Source of the DNA: Chromohalobacter sp. 11-W
Lineage (GTDB): Bacteria > Pseudomonadota > Gammaproteobacteria > Pseudomonadales > Halomonadaceae
Length of the DNA stretch: 64,000 bases
Direction of reading: 5' to 3'
NCBI RefSeq assembly: GCF_029889905.1
Contig: NZ_JARANZ010000002.1
Location: forward strand, 248,001-312,000
The notes under the pieces were generated by a model. That model had not been told where the DNA came from and searched no databases. It saw nothing but the letters and a program-made list of their open reading frames with translations. Made by a program: the position numbers and the translations under genes. Numbering within the stretch: position 1 is the stretch's first letter; the number at the start of each line of letters is the position of its first letter. Of the stretch, positions 37,434 through 46,557 are shown in pieces.

Positions 37434-39176
37434 TCATTCTTGGGAATCGGCGGCCATCCACGCCTCCATCATTTCATCGTAGGGAACGGTGGTCCCCTGC
37501 GGCATCTCATCATCCAGCTTCGCCTTGGGCGAACCCGGCTGGTCGAGCCAGTACTGGGGGTCACGTTCCTCGTTGAGGTTGGGGGAATACGTCTCGAAGA
37601 CCTTCGCCCGAGCCAGGCGACTCATGATGCTGTCGAGATCCCCAGCCAAGTTATCGAGTGCCTCCTTAGGAGCAATGTCCCCGCTTACTGCTTGTGACAA
37701 ATTCTCCCACCACAAGGGCGTCATTCGCGGATAGTCCGGTACGTTGGTGCTCGATGGTGTCCAATTGGCAGCCTTGGGGCTGCGGTAAAACTCCACCAAA
37801 CCACCCAACTTGGGCGCCATTTCGGTCATTTTATCGGAGAAGACATCAGACTCACGAATCGGCGTCAGACCCGCCAACAACTTCTCGAGCGAGACGGTTT
37901 TGGAAACGGTGAACTGAGCAAAAAGCCAGGCCGCCGTGCGCCGATCTTCGGGCGTCGAGTCGAAGAAAGTCCAACCCCCCACATCCTGATAACCGACTTT
38001 CATACCCTCTTCCCAATAAGGGCCTGTCGGTGACGGGGCCATACGCCACTTCGGGTTGCCTTCATCATCGGTGACCGGCAGATCAGGCGCCGTCATATCG
38101 GCCGTGAAGGTGGTATACCAGAATATCTGCTGAGCGACATGTCCCTGTGCCGGCACCGGGCCGGCCTCACCGAACGTCATGCCGCTAGCTTCAGGGGGGG
38201 CATACTTGTCGAGCCAATCGACCATCTTGGTCACAGCGAAGACCGATGCCGGCGAATTGGTGGCCCCACCCCGGGAGACGCTGGCCCCAACCGGCTGGCT
38301 CTGCTCATTGACGCGAATACCCCAGTCGTCCACCGGGTTCCCAAACGGCACGCCGGGGCTCCCCATCCCCGCCATGGAGAGCCATGAATCGTGGAACCGC
38401 CATCCTAGCGAGGGATCACGACGACCGTAATCCATGTGGCCATAGACCTTGGTGCCATCGATCTCACCGACATGCTCAGTGAAGAACTCGGCGATGTCCT
38501 CGTAGGCGGTCCAGTTGGTCGGCACGCCCAGGTCATAGCCATAGAGTTCGCGGAACTGTTTCTGCAGATCCTCGCGCTGGAACCAGTCATAGCGGAACCA
38601 GTAGAGGTTGGCGAACTGCTGGGTAGGTAACTGGTAAACACTACCATCCGGGCCAGTGCCATACTGCAAGCCCATGAAATCGTCGAGGTCCAGGGTCGGC
38701 AAGGTGTAGTCCGCCCACTCGTTCTTCATGGCCTCGGAAATATTGACGGTCGTACCGTAGCGGATATGCGTCCCGATGGAATCGGTGTCATTAACGTAGC
38801 CATCGTAGATATTGCGACCCGACTGCATCTGGGTCTGCATATTATTGACGACATCGCCCTCGCCGATGATGTTATGCGTCACTTCGATGCCGGTCAGCTC
38901 GCTGAATGCGTCGGCCAGCACGTCACGCTCATAAACATGCGTGGTCAAACCTTCGGCGACGGTGTTGATCTCCATTCCCTGAAAGGGCTTGGCCGCCTTG
39001 GCAAACCACATCAGTTCTTCAATCTGTTGCTCACGCGTCAGTGTCGATTCTTGGAAGTGTTCATCCACCAATCGCTCGGCGATAGCTCGGGTATCTTTCT
39101 CATCGGCGTGCACGCTACCACATGCCAGCATGACACCTGCCGCGAGTAGAGAGAGCCGCATTGTTGTCGTTTTCAT
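37434..39176 (-). CDS. glpV: Glycerol ABC transporter substrate-binding protein (GlpV-like)
   Basis: A 580-residue periplasmic binding protein with a signal peptide cleaved near VHA-DEK. It has the length and appearance of the long family 1 binding proteins that go with glycerol importers (LMWFAKAAKPFQGMEI near residue 60; ILVT-type linkers absent). It is the sixth gene of a cluster with the rhizobial glpSTPQUV order, where GlpV binds glycerol. GlpR-like operators upstream of the operon support this substrate. The ATG at 39176 follows AGAGG. Confidence 0.85.
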   Translation of the reverse strand: MKTTTMRLSLLAAGVMLACGSVHADEKDTRAIAERLVDEHFQESTLTREQQIEELMWFAKAAKPFQGMEINTVAEGLTTHVYERDVLADAFSELTGIEVTHNIIGEGDVVNNMQTQMQSGRNIYDGYVNDTDSIGTHIRYGTTVNISEAMKNEWADYTLPTLDLDDFMGLQYGTGPDGSVYQLPTQQFANLYWFRYDWFQREDLQKQFRELYGYDLGVPTNWTAYEDIAEFFTEHVGEIDGTKVYGHMDYGRRDPSLGWRFHDSWLSMAGMGSPGVPFGNPVDDWGIRVNEQSQPVGASVSRGGATNSPASVFAVTKMVDWLDKYAPPEASGMTFGEAGPVPAQGHVAQQIFWYTTFTADMTAPDLPVTDDEGNPKWRMAPSPTGPYWEEGMKVGYQDVGGWTFFDSTPEDRRTAAWLFAQFTVSKTVSLEKLLAGLTPIRESDVFSDKMTEMAPKLGGLVEFYRSPKAANWTPSSTNVPDYPRMTPLWWENLSQAVSGDIAPKEALDNLAGDLDSIMSRLARAKVFETYSPNLNEERDPQYWLDQPGSPKAKLDDEMPQGTTVPYDEMMEAWMAADSQE

Positions 39177-39233
39177 ATTGACCTCTTTGGTTGTTGTCAT
39201 CCGTTCCTGGACGTTTAACTCCATCCCTTTCTG

Positions 39234-39506
39234 TCAGCCCCAGCGCATCAGTACCAGTAGCCAGAGCACCGATCCCCCCAAGGCCAGCCAGATACTCAAT
39301 GGGGTGAAGCCCACTACCACCAGATGGATATAGGCCGCGCTGAGCAGTCCTATGAAGAACCGATCGCCGCGGGTGGTCGAGATCGGCAAGAAGCCCTTAC
39401 GCTCGACCGTCGGTGAGATGATCTCCCAGGTGGTCATCGCCGCCAGCATGGCAGCGATGACCACGAAGAAGACCATCGTGGGTGTCGTCCAGACCATCCA
39501 TGCCAT
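39234..39506 (-). CDS. glpU: Small DUF2160 membrane protein (GlpU-like)
   Basis: A 90-residue membrane protein with three hydrophobic segments (residues about 8-28, 50-68 and 71-88). It matches the DUF2160 proteins found inside glycerol ABC transporter operons, named GlpU in Rhizobium. Its exact role is not established. It sits 57 bp before glpV and 12 bp after glpQ. Confidence 0.82.
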   Translation of the reverse strand: MAWMVWTTPTMVFFVVIAAMLAAMTTWEIISPTVERKGFLPISTTRGDRFFIGLLSAAYIHLVVVGFTPLSIWLALGGSVLWLLVLMRWG

Positions 39507-39518
39507 GTCGCGACCTCC

Positions 39519-40415
39519 TCAGGTACGGCCCAGGGCAAAGCCCTTGGCGATATGATTGCGAACGAAATAGACCACCACGATCCCCGGCAGAATGGTTAGG
39601 GTGCCGGCAGCGGCCAGTGTCCCCCAGTCGATGCCCGAGGCGCCCTTGGTCTGGGTCATCACCGAGGCGATGGGCTGGGCACCCGTAGAGGTGAGAGTGC
39701 TGGCCAGTAGCAGCTCCACCCAGGAGAACATGAACAGAAAGAACAGGGTCACGCCGATGCCCGAGCTGATCATCGGAATGAATATCTTCACGAAGAAGCG
39801 CGGAAAGCTATAGCCATCAATAAAGGCGGTCTCATCGATTTCCTTAGGAACACCGCTCATGAAGCCTTCCAGAATCCACACGGCCAGCGGGATATTGAAC
39901 AGGCAATGCGCTAGAGCGACCGCCACATGGGTGTCGAAAAGCCCTACGGTGTAATACAACTGGAAATACGGCAGCAAAAAAACTGCTGGTGGCGCCATCA
40001 AATTGGTCAACAACCAGAAGAAAAGATGCTTGTCGCCGATGAACTGATAACGGCTGAAGGCATAGGCTGCCGGCAAAGCAACGACGATACTGATCAACAT
40101 GTTCATCAATACGTAGGTGATCGAATTGATGTAGCCCATGTACCAGCTGGAGTTGGTCAATATCTTGGCGTAGTGCTCAACGGTAAAGTTCTCCGGCCAT
40201 AGAGTCAGTCCGCCGAGGATCTCGTTGTTGGACTGAAAGGACATATTGAGTAGCCAATAGACCGGTAGTAGCACGAACACGATGTAGGCGGCCATCAGCC
40301 CCCGACGCCGCCATTGACGGGGCGCCGAGCGGGCCTTGCGTCGACGTCGGTTATCGGCAACTGCCGCGCGCTGACGCACTTCTTCGGGTGTTTTCGGCGA
40401 TGACGAAGCACTCAT
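39519..40415 (-). CDS. glpQ: Glycerol ABC transporter permease (GlpQ-like)
   Basis: A 298-residue MalG-type permease with six membrane segments, a basic cytoplasmic N-terminus (residues 15-40) and the EAA loop (GVPKEIDETAFIDGYSFPRF). It pairs with GlpP to form the membrane channel. Only one base separates it from glpP. It should not be confused with the E. coli phosphodiesterase also called GlpQ. Confidence 0.87.
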   Translation of the reverse strand: MSASSSPKTPEEVRQRAAVADNRRRRKARSAPRQWRRRGLMAAYIVFVLLPVYWLLNMSFQSNNEILGGLTLWPENFTVEHYAKILTNSSWYMGYINSITYVLMNMLISIVVALPAAYAFSRYQFIGDKHLFFWLLTNLMAPPAVFLLPYFQLYYTVGLFDTHVAVALAHCLFNIPLAVWILEGFMSGVPKEIDETAFIDGYSFPRFFVKIFIPMISSGIGVTLFFLFMFSWVELLLASTLTSTGAQPIASVMTQTKGASGIDWGTLAAAGTLTILPGIVVVYFVRNHIAKGFALGRT

Positions 40416-40416
40416 C

Positions 40417-41295
40417 TCATGCTCCCTTGTTGTTGTCTTTCTGCATATTCATGATCGCGGTGTAGAACACCCAGGTGACCAGTAGAATGATCAGAAAATA
40501 GATAAGCGAAAACGCCGCCGATGGCCCTAGATCCTGCTGCCCAATGGCCATGGTAGTCAGCGACTGACTGAGAAAGGTCGTCGAGCTCCCCGGACCACCG
40601 CCGGTCAGCACGAAAGGTTCGGCATAAATCATGAACGAGTGCATGAAGCGCAGCAGCACCCCAATCACCAGTACGTTGGTGAGCTTAGGCAGTTGGATAT
40701 AACGGAACACAGCCCATTTCGAGGCGCGGTCGATACGCGCTGCCTGGTAATACGCATCCGGGATCGAACGCAGGCCGCTATAGCAGAGCAAGGCGATGAG
40801 CGACGTCCAGTGCCAGACGTCCATCAGGATGATGGTCGCCCAGGCATCCACCGGGTTCGAGGTGATGTTGTAACCATAGCCAAGCTCGCGCAGGCTCCAG
40901 CCCATCAGGCCGATGTCGCCGCGCGTAAATATCTGCCAGATACTGCCCACTACGTTCCAAGGAATCAGTAAGGGCATGGTCACCAGAATCAGCGCAGCCG
41001 ATGCCTGCCAGCCCTTCTTGGGCATGATCAGCGCAATGCCGATCCCCAACGGCACCTCGATGGCCAGGATCGTCAACGAGAAGGCAAACTGGCGCAGCAC
41101 AGCCGCCTGCAAAGCCGGGTCGTTGAGCATCTCCTTGAACCATTCGGTGCCCGTAAAGAACCGTGTATTGGCATCGAAGACGTCTTGGACCGAGTAGTTC
41201 ACCACCGTCATCAGCGGTATGACGGCCGAAAAGGCCACCAACAGCAGCATGGGCAGGATCAGCCACCATGCGCGGTTGTTGTAGACTTTATTCAT
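40417..41295 (-). CDS. glpP: Glycerol ABC transporter permease (GlpP-like)
   Basis: A 292-residue MalF-type permease with six membrane segments and the EAA loop (SIPDAYYQAARIDRASKWAV). I chose the ATG at 41295 because GGAG lies ten bases upstream; this overlaps the glpT stop by 8 bp. An upstream in-frame start at 41343 lacks such support. It partners GlpQ. Confidence 0.87.
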   Translation of the reverse strand: MNKVYNNRAWWLILPMLLLVAFSAVIPLMTVVNYSVQDVFDANTRFFTGTEWFKEMLNDPALQAAVLRQFAFSLTILAIEVPLGIGIALIMPKKGWQASAALILVTMPLLIPWNVVGSIWQIFTRGDIGLMGWSLRELGYGYNITSNPVDAWATIILMDVWHWTSLIALLCYSGLRSIPDAYYQAARIDRASKWAVFRYIQLPKLTNVLVIGVLLRFMHSFMIYAEPFVLTGGGPGSSTTFLSQSLTTMAIGQQDLGPSAAFSLIYFLIILLVTWVFYTAIMNMQKDNNKGA

Positions 41296-42388
41296 GGTCG
41301 ATCTCCACGCGGTATTCATCGACGTAAAGCCCGAGACGCTCATCGGGGAAGCGCAGCCAAGCCTTACCGGTCGGGGTCATCTGGTCTTCTTCGATACGCG
41401 CCTTGAGCGAGAGGCCACCAAGGGTCAAATAAACAATCGAGTAGGTTCCTAGATCCTGAGCGTGATCCACTTGAGCCGACATCCCGCCTTCCACCGGATC
41501 GGTATGCACCTCGATGAATTCAGGCCGGATTCCCAGCTTGATGTTGGAAGACGTCGCTTTCTCGATGGCATCTCGAACCCCTTGCCCCACCGTGAGCGCG
41601 GTATCGCCTGCCCAGACCACGCCATCGCGAGCGAAGACGTCCAGAAAATTCATGCCCGGGCTGCCGATAAAGTAGCCGACGAAGGTGTGATTCGGTGTCT
41701 CGAAAAGCTCTCTAGGAGTGCCGAACTGCACCACCTGGCCCTCGTACATCACGGCAATCTTGTCAGCGAAGGTGGAGGCTTCGAGTTGGTCATGGGTCAC
41801 GTAGACCATGGTGATCTGGAAACGTTGATGAATCTCCTTGAGCTTACGTCGCAATGTCCACTTAAGCTGCGGATCAATAACCGTCAACGGCTCGTCAAAC
41901 AGAATGGCCGAGACGTCATCACGTACCAAACCGCGGCCCATGGACACCTTCTGCTTCTCATCCGCCGTCAAGTTCTTGGCTCTGCGCTTTAGCTGGGAAG
42001 TCAGTTCCAGAACATCAGCCACTTCCATGACACGCTCATGGACCCTCGCCTCAGGAGTCTTTACGTTGCGCAGCGGAAAGGCCAGGTTGTCGTAAACCGT
42101 CATCGTGTCGTAGATGACAGGAAACTGAAAAACCTGGGCTATATTGCGCGCTTCGGGTGGCAACTCATTAACCACTTCACCATCAAAAAGCACTTCGCCA
42201 CTCGATGGCTCTAGCAAACCGGAAATGATATTGAGCAATGTCGATTTGCCACAGCCCGAAGGCCCCAACAAGGCATACGCACCGCCCTGCTGCCAGACAT
42301 GATTCATCTCACGGATGGCGTAGTCTTGAGGTGACTGGGGATTGGCCAAATAAGTATGCGCCAAGGATTTCAGGGTGATCTCGGCCAT
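41288..42388 (-). CDS. glpT: Glycerol ABC transporter ATPase with degenerate signature (GlpT-like)
   Basis: A 366-residue ABC ATPase with a C-terminal TOBE-like domain. Walker A is GPSGCGKST (42-50), Walker B AILFDEP and the switch His199 (VYVTHDQLEAS) are intact. The ABC signature, normally LSGGQ, reads LTADE (140-144). The neighbouring ATPase has the reverse defect, so the pair should form a heterodimer in which only this subunit's Walker site faces an intact signature. It overlaps glpP by 8 bp. The name follows the rhizobial operon; it is unrelated to the G3P antiporter GlpT. Confidence 0.88.
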   Translation of the reverse strand: MAEITLKSLAHTYLANPQSPQDYAIREMNHVWQQGGAYALLGPSGCGKSTLLNIISGLLEPSSGEVLFDGEVVNELPPEARNIAQVFQFPVIYDTMTVYDNLAFPLRNVKTPEARVHERVMEVADVLELTSQLKRRAKNLTADEKQKVSMGRGLVRDDVSAILFDEPLTVIDPQLKWTLRRKLKEIHQRFQITMVYVTHDQLEASTFADKIAVMYEGQVVQFGTPRELFETPNHTFVGYFIGSPGMNFLDVFARDGVVWAGDTALTVGQGVRDAIEKATSSNIKLGIRPEFIEVHTDPVEGGMSAQVDHAQDLGTYSIVYLTLGGLSLKARIEEDQMTPTGKAWLRFPDERLGLYVDEYRVEIDHE

Positions 42389-42389
42389 C

Positions 42390-43478
42390 TCAAATACCTC
42401 TCAGGTGAGTCGGTATATGAACGACCGCACCTTCGTGATCGAAGGCATAAACCTTATGCGCCGGAAAGTAGAGCTTGACCGGCGAGTCAACGCGAAATTC
42501 GTGCACTCCCTCAAGATGTACCGTCATGTAGAAGTGTTCGTTGTGCACATGCAGGAAGGTTTCAGAGCCACTGATCTCGGCCAAGTCAACGACCATATGA
42601 ATCTCGATATCGCTCTTGGCTCGCGGGGTCAACGAGATATGCGAGGCACGAATGCCAAACCGATATTCACCCGGTTCTAACGCGCTAAGATCGTTGCCAA
42701 CAGGAAAGTGCAACGTATTATCGAAGCTGATTTCAGAGCCGGAGAGGGTCCCTTTGACGATATTGATGGGTGGCTCCGAGAACATCTCAGCCGCCCTGAT
42801 ATCGCTCGGACGGTGGTAAACATCGGCAGTGGGGCCATATTGGAGTAAGCGCCCTTGATGTAATACCGCTGTATTGCCTCCCAGTGCCAGTGCTTCAGCA
42901 GGCTCGGTGGTCGCATAGACAGCAATGCAGTTACGTTCGCTGAAGACCGCCCGCAGCTCTTCGCGAAATTCCTCGCGAAGCTTGTAGTCCAGATTGACCA
43001 GTGGCTCATCGAACAACACCACATCGGCATCCTTCACCAAGGCACGCCCCATGGCGGTACGCTGCTGTTGGCCACCGGACAGCTCCAGTGGCTGACGATC
43101 TAGCAGGTGCTCGATATGCAGCATCTCGGCGATGCTCCGAACCCGACGATCAATCTCGGCGCGCCCTACCTTCGCCAGCTTCAGCGGCGACGCAATATTA
43201 TCGTAGACGGTAAGGCTGGGGTAATTGATGAACTGCTGATAGACCATCGATACATTGCGATGCCTTACTGAACGCCCGGTCACATCCTGACCATCCATTA
43301 AGACTCGCCCTCGGGTCGGCGTGTCGAGTCCCGCCATCAGTCGCATCAGAGTGGTCTTGCCAGAGAGCGTCCGGCCCAACAGGACATTGAACGATCCGGG
43401 TTCGAGGGTCAGGTTCATATCAGCGATATGCGTCTCGCCGCCGACCACCCGATCGATGTTTTCTAGGTTCAATGACAT
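42390..43478 (-). CDS. glpS: Glycerol ABC transporter ATPase lacking the switch histidine (GlpS-like)
   Basis: A 362-residue ABC ATPase with TOBE-like C-terminus. Walker A GRTLSGKT (35-42), signature LSGGQQQR (133-140) and Walker B VVLFDEP are present. The switch position reads AVYATTEPAEA, with Thr191 where His is expected, so this subunit should hydrolyse ATP poorly. It is first in the operon; a leader of roughly 160 nt is expected from the promoter at 43648-43676. One base separates its stop from the glpT start. Confidence 0.87.
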   Translation of the reverse strand: MSLNLENIDRVVGGETHIADMNLTLEPGSFNVLLGRTLSGKTTLMRLMAGLDTPTRGRVLMDGQDVTGRSVRHRNVSMVYQQFINYPSLTVYDNIASPLKLAKVGRAEIDRRVRSIAEMLHIEHLLDRQPLELSGGQQQRTAMGRALVKDADVVLFDEPLVNLDYKLREEFREELRAVFSERNCIAVYATTEPAEALALGGNTAVLHQGRLLQYGPTADVYHRPSDIRAAEMFSEPPINIVKGTLSGSEISFDNTLHFPVGNDLSALEPGEYRFGIRASHISLTPRAKSDIEIHMVVDLAEISGSETFLHVHNEHFYMTVHLEGVHEFRVDSPVKLYFPAHKVYAFDHEGAVVHIPTHLRGI

Positions 43479-43542
43479 ACGGATCTCGGCTGTTATTCGT
43501 TATGAGATCACGCTGAGTAAGCGTGTAAAATCACGTTAGTCG

Positions 43543-43580
43543 AGATTCGATTTCAGACACAAATGTTATTTATCGAAAAC
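43543..43580. promoter_or_regulatory. Tandem GlpR-like operators before glpS
   Basis: Compared with the E. coli GlpR pattern (ATGTTCGWTAWCGAACAT), 43563-43580 matches 14 of 18 bases and 43543-43560 carries TTCGATTTC with a weaker right half. The two are exactly 20 bp apart, the spacing of tandem GlpR operators. The 43479-43839 gap otherwise holds the promoter, a distal operator and the upp terminator. Confidence 0.5.
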
Positions 43581-43647
43581 GATGCTCATGCCGCACAATA
43601 TGGCCACAAAGGAACCGTAAACTATTGTTTATAAGAATAAAAAACAC

Positions 43648-43676
43648 CTTATAGAACTTTTGTCTACTCTGCACAA
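43648..43676 (-). promoter_or_regulatory. Candidate promoter of the glycerol-importer operon
   Basis: On the minus strand, TTGTGC and TATAAG are separated by 17 bp in an AT-rich stretch. A second possible pair (TTGTGC/GATAAA, 18 bp) lies closer to glpS and overlaps the tandem operators. Confidence 0.4.
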
Positions 43677-43717
43677 AAAAAACAGTACTCGACGCTTTCC
43701 AAAAGAAGACGGTCGGA

Positions 43718-43735
43718 CTCTTCGATTTCGAACAT
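43718..43735. promoter_or_regulatory. Distal GlpR-like operator
   Basis: Matches 15 of 18 bases of the GlpR pattern and contains the perfect dyad TTCGA-TT-TCGAA. It is about 155 bp upstream of the proximal operators and touches the upp terminator. Confidence 0.55.
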
Positions 43736-43758
43736 AAAAAAGGTCGCATAAAGCGACC
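43736..43758 (-). terminator. Terminator of upp
   Basis: On the minus strand, GGTCGC-TTTAT-GCGACC is followed by six T residues. A second hairpin (43800-43826) lies between it and the upp stop. Confidence 0.85.
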
Positions 43759-43839
43759 CGAGTTCTTGGCAATGAAATCCAAGGATGAGGAGAGTCTGAG
43801 CCCACATCAAAAAATCCGATGCGGGCTTGCTGAAGAGTG

Positions 43840-44469
43840 TCAGCGCGTGCCGAATATTTTATCGCCAGCATCGCCAAGCCCAGGGACGATGTAGCCATTC
43901 TCGTCGAGGCGCTCATCGACGGAAGCGGTATAGATCTCCACCTCCGGATAAGCTTCCTGCACCCGGGCGATACCTTCCGGCGCCGCGACCAGGACGATGA
44001 CTTTCACAAGCGGGCAGCCACGCGCCTTGAGCATATCCAGCGTCGCCACCATGGAGCCCCCCGTGGCCAACATGGGATCGATGACGATCGCCAGACGCTC
44101 ATCGAGATCGCCGACGAACTTCTCGAAATACGGCACCGGCTCCAGTGTTTCTTCGTTGCGGTAAAGTCCCACCACACTGACACGCGCGCTAGGGATGAGA
44201 TCGGTAACACCATCGAGCATGCCCAGACCGGCGCGCAGAATGGGCACCACGGTGACCTTCTTGCCTTTGAGCAGTTCGACCTCGAGCAAGCCACCGCTCC
44301 ATCCCGGAATCTCGGTCTTCTGAGTTTCGAGATCCTGCGTCGCTTCATAGGTCAATAACTTGGCGACTTCGCTGGCCAGCTCACGGAAGCTCTTGGTGCT
44401 GATACCGGCTTCGCGCATCAGGCCCAGCTTATGCTTGACCAGGGGATGTTGGATGGCATGAACGCTCAT
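43840..44469 (-). CDS. upp: Uracil phosphoribosyltransferase
   Basis: Upp makes UMP from uracil and PRPP. The 209-residue protein has the family PRPP loop ([19 protein letters not shown]), [14 protein letters not shown] and the C-terminal uracil-binding [17 protein letters not shown]. The ATG at 44469 fits the family N-terminus ([19 protein letters not shown]). It has its own terminator. ung lies 127 bp upstream. Confidence 0.96.
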   Translation of the reverse strand: MSVHAIQHPLVKHKLGLMREAGISTKSFRELASEVAKLLTYEATQDLETQKTEIPGWSGGLLEVELLKGKKVTVVPILRAGLGMLDGVTDLIPSARVSVVGLYRNEETLEPVPYFEKFVGDLDERLAIVIDPMLATGGSMVATLDMLKARGCPLVKVIVLVAAPEGIARVQEAYPEVEIYTASVDERLDENGYIVPGLGDAGDKIFGTR

Positions 44470-44596
44470 GTCGGGGGATATCCTTTCGGCGATGACGAGC
44501 CGAACCGCACTCCACACCGGCCATGCGGGTACGTCACGGATGCGGCCGGAAAGCGGTTCGGATTTGCACGTATTCTAGCGTGCCAGGGGGCGCGGG

Positions 44597-45298
44597 TTAA
44601 GGGGACTCGATGAACTCAGGCTGTGCCGGCAATTGCCAGTCGATGCCTTCTCGGCCCCGTGCGGCCAGAAAGGCATTGGCTTGAGAGAAGTGACGCTGGC
44701 CGAAGAAGCCGCGATGCGCCGACAAAGGCGAGGGATGCGGGGCATGCAATACCAGGTGTTTCTGACGGTCGACGAACGATGCCTTCTTCTGGGCATAGCT
44801 GCCCCACAGCAAGAAAACCACCCCATCGCATTGCTCGTTGACCACCTGAATGGCACGGTCGGTGAAGGCCTCCCAGCCCTGCCCCCGATGCGCGCCGGCG
44901 TTGCCCTGCTCGACGGTCAACACACTATTGAGCAGCAAAACACCCTGACGCGCCCAGGACTCGAGGAAACCATGCGAGACCGGGGTCGTGCCTACATCCT
45001 GCGCCAGTTCCTTGTAAATGTTCTGCAACGAAGGCGGCGCCGGGATGCCGGGGCGCACCGAGAAGCACAAGCCATGCGCCTGGTGTGGTCCGTGGTACGG
45101 GTCCTGCCCCAAAACCACGACGCGGACCTGATCCAACGGCGTCAGCTCGAAGGCACGAAACCAATGATCCGAATGCGGATAGATCACCTTGCGCGCGGCT
45201 TTTTCGCGCGCCAGAAACGCACGCAGCGCCTGCATGTAGGGCGCCTCGAATTCCGCGCCCAAATGATGCTGCCAGCTATCCGGCAAGACTTGAGACAT
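44597..45298 (-). CDS. ung: Uracil-DNA glycosylase
   Basis: Ung removes uracil from DNA. The 233-residue family 1 enzyme shows the water-activating loop ([15 protein letters not shown]) and the minor-groove loop ([13 protein letters not shown]). I chose the ATG at 45298, six bases after GGAAGG; a GTG one codon upstream is less likely. Its place between upp and gpt groups three genes acting on nucleobases. Confidence 0.96.
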   Translation of the reverse strand: MSQVLPDSWQHHLGAEFEAPYMQALRAFLAREKAARKVIYPHSDHWFRAFELTPLDQVRVVVLGQDPYHGPHQAHGLCFSVRPGIPAPPSLQNIYKELAQDVGTTPVSHGFLESWARQGVLLLNSVLTVEQGNAGAHRGQGWEAFTDRAIQVVNEQCDGVVFLLWGSYAQKKASFVDRQKHLVLHAPHPSPLSAHRGFFGQRHFSQANAFLAARGREGIDWQLPAQPEFIESP

Positions 45299-45335
45299 CA
45301 CGTACCTTCCTTACGCTTGCGTTTGGCGACAGGGC

Positions 45336-45824
45336 TCATGAATCGCGCGAACGCACCTGGTCGACCAGCGGCTCGACATAGGCAATACCCATGTCCCAGG
45401 GAAACTGAATCCAGCAATCCTGCGCGACCTCGGTCAAGCATTGATCGACCAGCGGACGCCCTTCGGGCTTGGCATAGATGGTCACGAAATGCGCCTTGGG
45501 CAGCATCTCGCGCACCGCCCGCGCCGTCTTGCCAGTATCGACCAGGTCGTCGACCAACAGCCAGCCATCGCCATCATGATCGACGCCCTTCATGACGTTC
45601 AGGCCGCCCTGCTCCTTGTGCTCGTAACTCTTGATGCACACGGTATCGATCAGACGCACGTTGAGTTCACGTGCAATCAATGCAGCGGGAATCAAGCCGC
45701 CGCGGGTAATCGCGACGATGCCTTTAAAGTCTCGCTCGACGAGTTGGTGACACAGGACACGCACATCGCGATGCAACTGGTCCCAGGAAACGGTGAACTG
45801 CTGGTGATAGCGATCGGTACTCAT
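45336..45824 (-). CDS. gpt: Xanthine-guanine phosphoribosyltransferase
   Basis: A 162-residue purine phosphoribosyltransferase. The PRPP motif is [17 protein letters not shown] and the RGG loop [17 protein letters not shown]. It resembles bacterial XGPRT (Gpt), which salvages guanine and xanthine. The ATG at 45824 fits the family start (STDRYHQQF); the ribosome site is weak. It lies 37 bp before ung and 64 bp after apt. Confidence 0.9.
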   Translation of the reverse strand: MSTDRYHQQFTVSWDQLHRDVRVLCHQLVERDFKGIVAITRGGLIPAALIARELNVRLIDTVCIKSYEHKEQGGLNVMKGVDHDGDGWLLVDDLVDTGKTARAVREMLPKAHFVTIYAKPEGRPLVDQCLTEVAQDCWIQFPWDMGIAYVEPLVDQVRSRDS

Positions 45825-45888
45825 GGGAAGACCACACGGGGGAATATAAGGGGCTACAGGGCACGTAAAGGCCACGCGCCCACGCTCG

Positions 45889-46434
45889 TCATTCGTGTTC
45901 GGTAAAAGTGCAAACGGCGAACACGCCATGGCCGGCATCACGAATCTTCTGCGCGCCGCCGAGTTCGGGAAGGTCGATGATCGCAGCGGTCTCGACCACG
46001 TGTCCGCCGCTGCGCTGGATCAGCGAGGCCGCCGCCAGCATGGTGCCACCAGTGGCGATCAGGTCATCCATCACCAGGATACGGTCGCCTTCGCGAAAAG
46101 CATCGGAATGCAGCTCGACGGTCGACTCACCGTACTCCAACGTATAGGTTTCGCTGATGGTCTTGAACGGCAACTTCCCTTTCTTGCGCACCGGCACGAA
46201 ACTGCAGCCGAGCTCATAGGCGACCGGCGCCCCGATGATGAAACCGCGCGCATCGATAGCGGCAATGGCATCCAGGTTGAGCTCTTGATAACGGTGCACG
46301 AAGCTATCGATGAGCTTGCGGAAAGCGGCACTGTTTTGCAGCACCGGCGTAATATCACGGAAATTGACGCCCGGCTGGGGCCAATCGGGGACGGTGCGAA
46401 TGACCGACTTTATATAATCGCCATAAATGCTCAT
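45889..46434 (-). CDS. apt: Adenine phosphoribosyltransferase
   Basis: Apt converts adenine and PRPP to AMP. The 181-residue protein has [18 protein letters not shown] (PRPP loop), [11 protein letters not shown] and [11 protein letters not shown], all typical. The ATG at 46434 follows GGAG. Together with gpt, upp and the hpt-like gene at 15 kb it gives the cell salvage of all common nucleobases. Confidence 0.96.
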   Translation of the reverse strand: MSIYGDYIKSVIRTVPDWPQPGVNFRDITPVLQNSAAFRKLIDSFVHRYQELNLDAIAAIDARGFIIGAPVAYELGCSFVPVRKKGKLPFKTISETYTLEYGESTVELHSDAFREGDRILVMDDLIATGGTMLAAASLIQRSGGHVVETAAIIDLPELGGAQKIRDAGHGVFAVCTFTEHE

Positions 46435-46557
46435 CTGAGGCTCCATCAGCAATGCACGCGGTTTAGCCGCGACGGGCAGCGGACAAAGCCGCAAATGGTA
46501 CCCAATGCAACGCCAGGAATCGAGGGTACGCGTCAGAACCTCGATCTCTGTGCAATT

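Noticed and set aside
43570-43782. A 70-codon minus-strand frame in the glpS-upp gap
   Set aside because: It overlaps the upp terminator and the glp promoter region, has no ribosome site and reflects AT-rich DNA.
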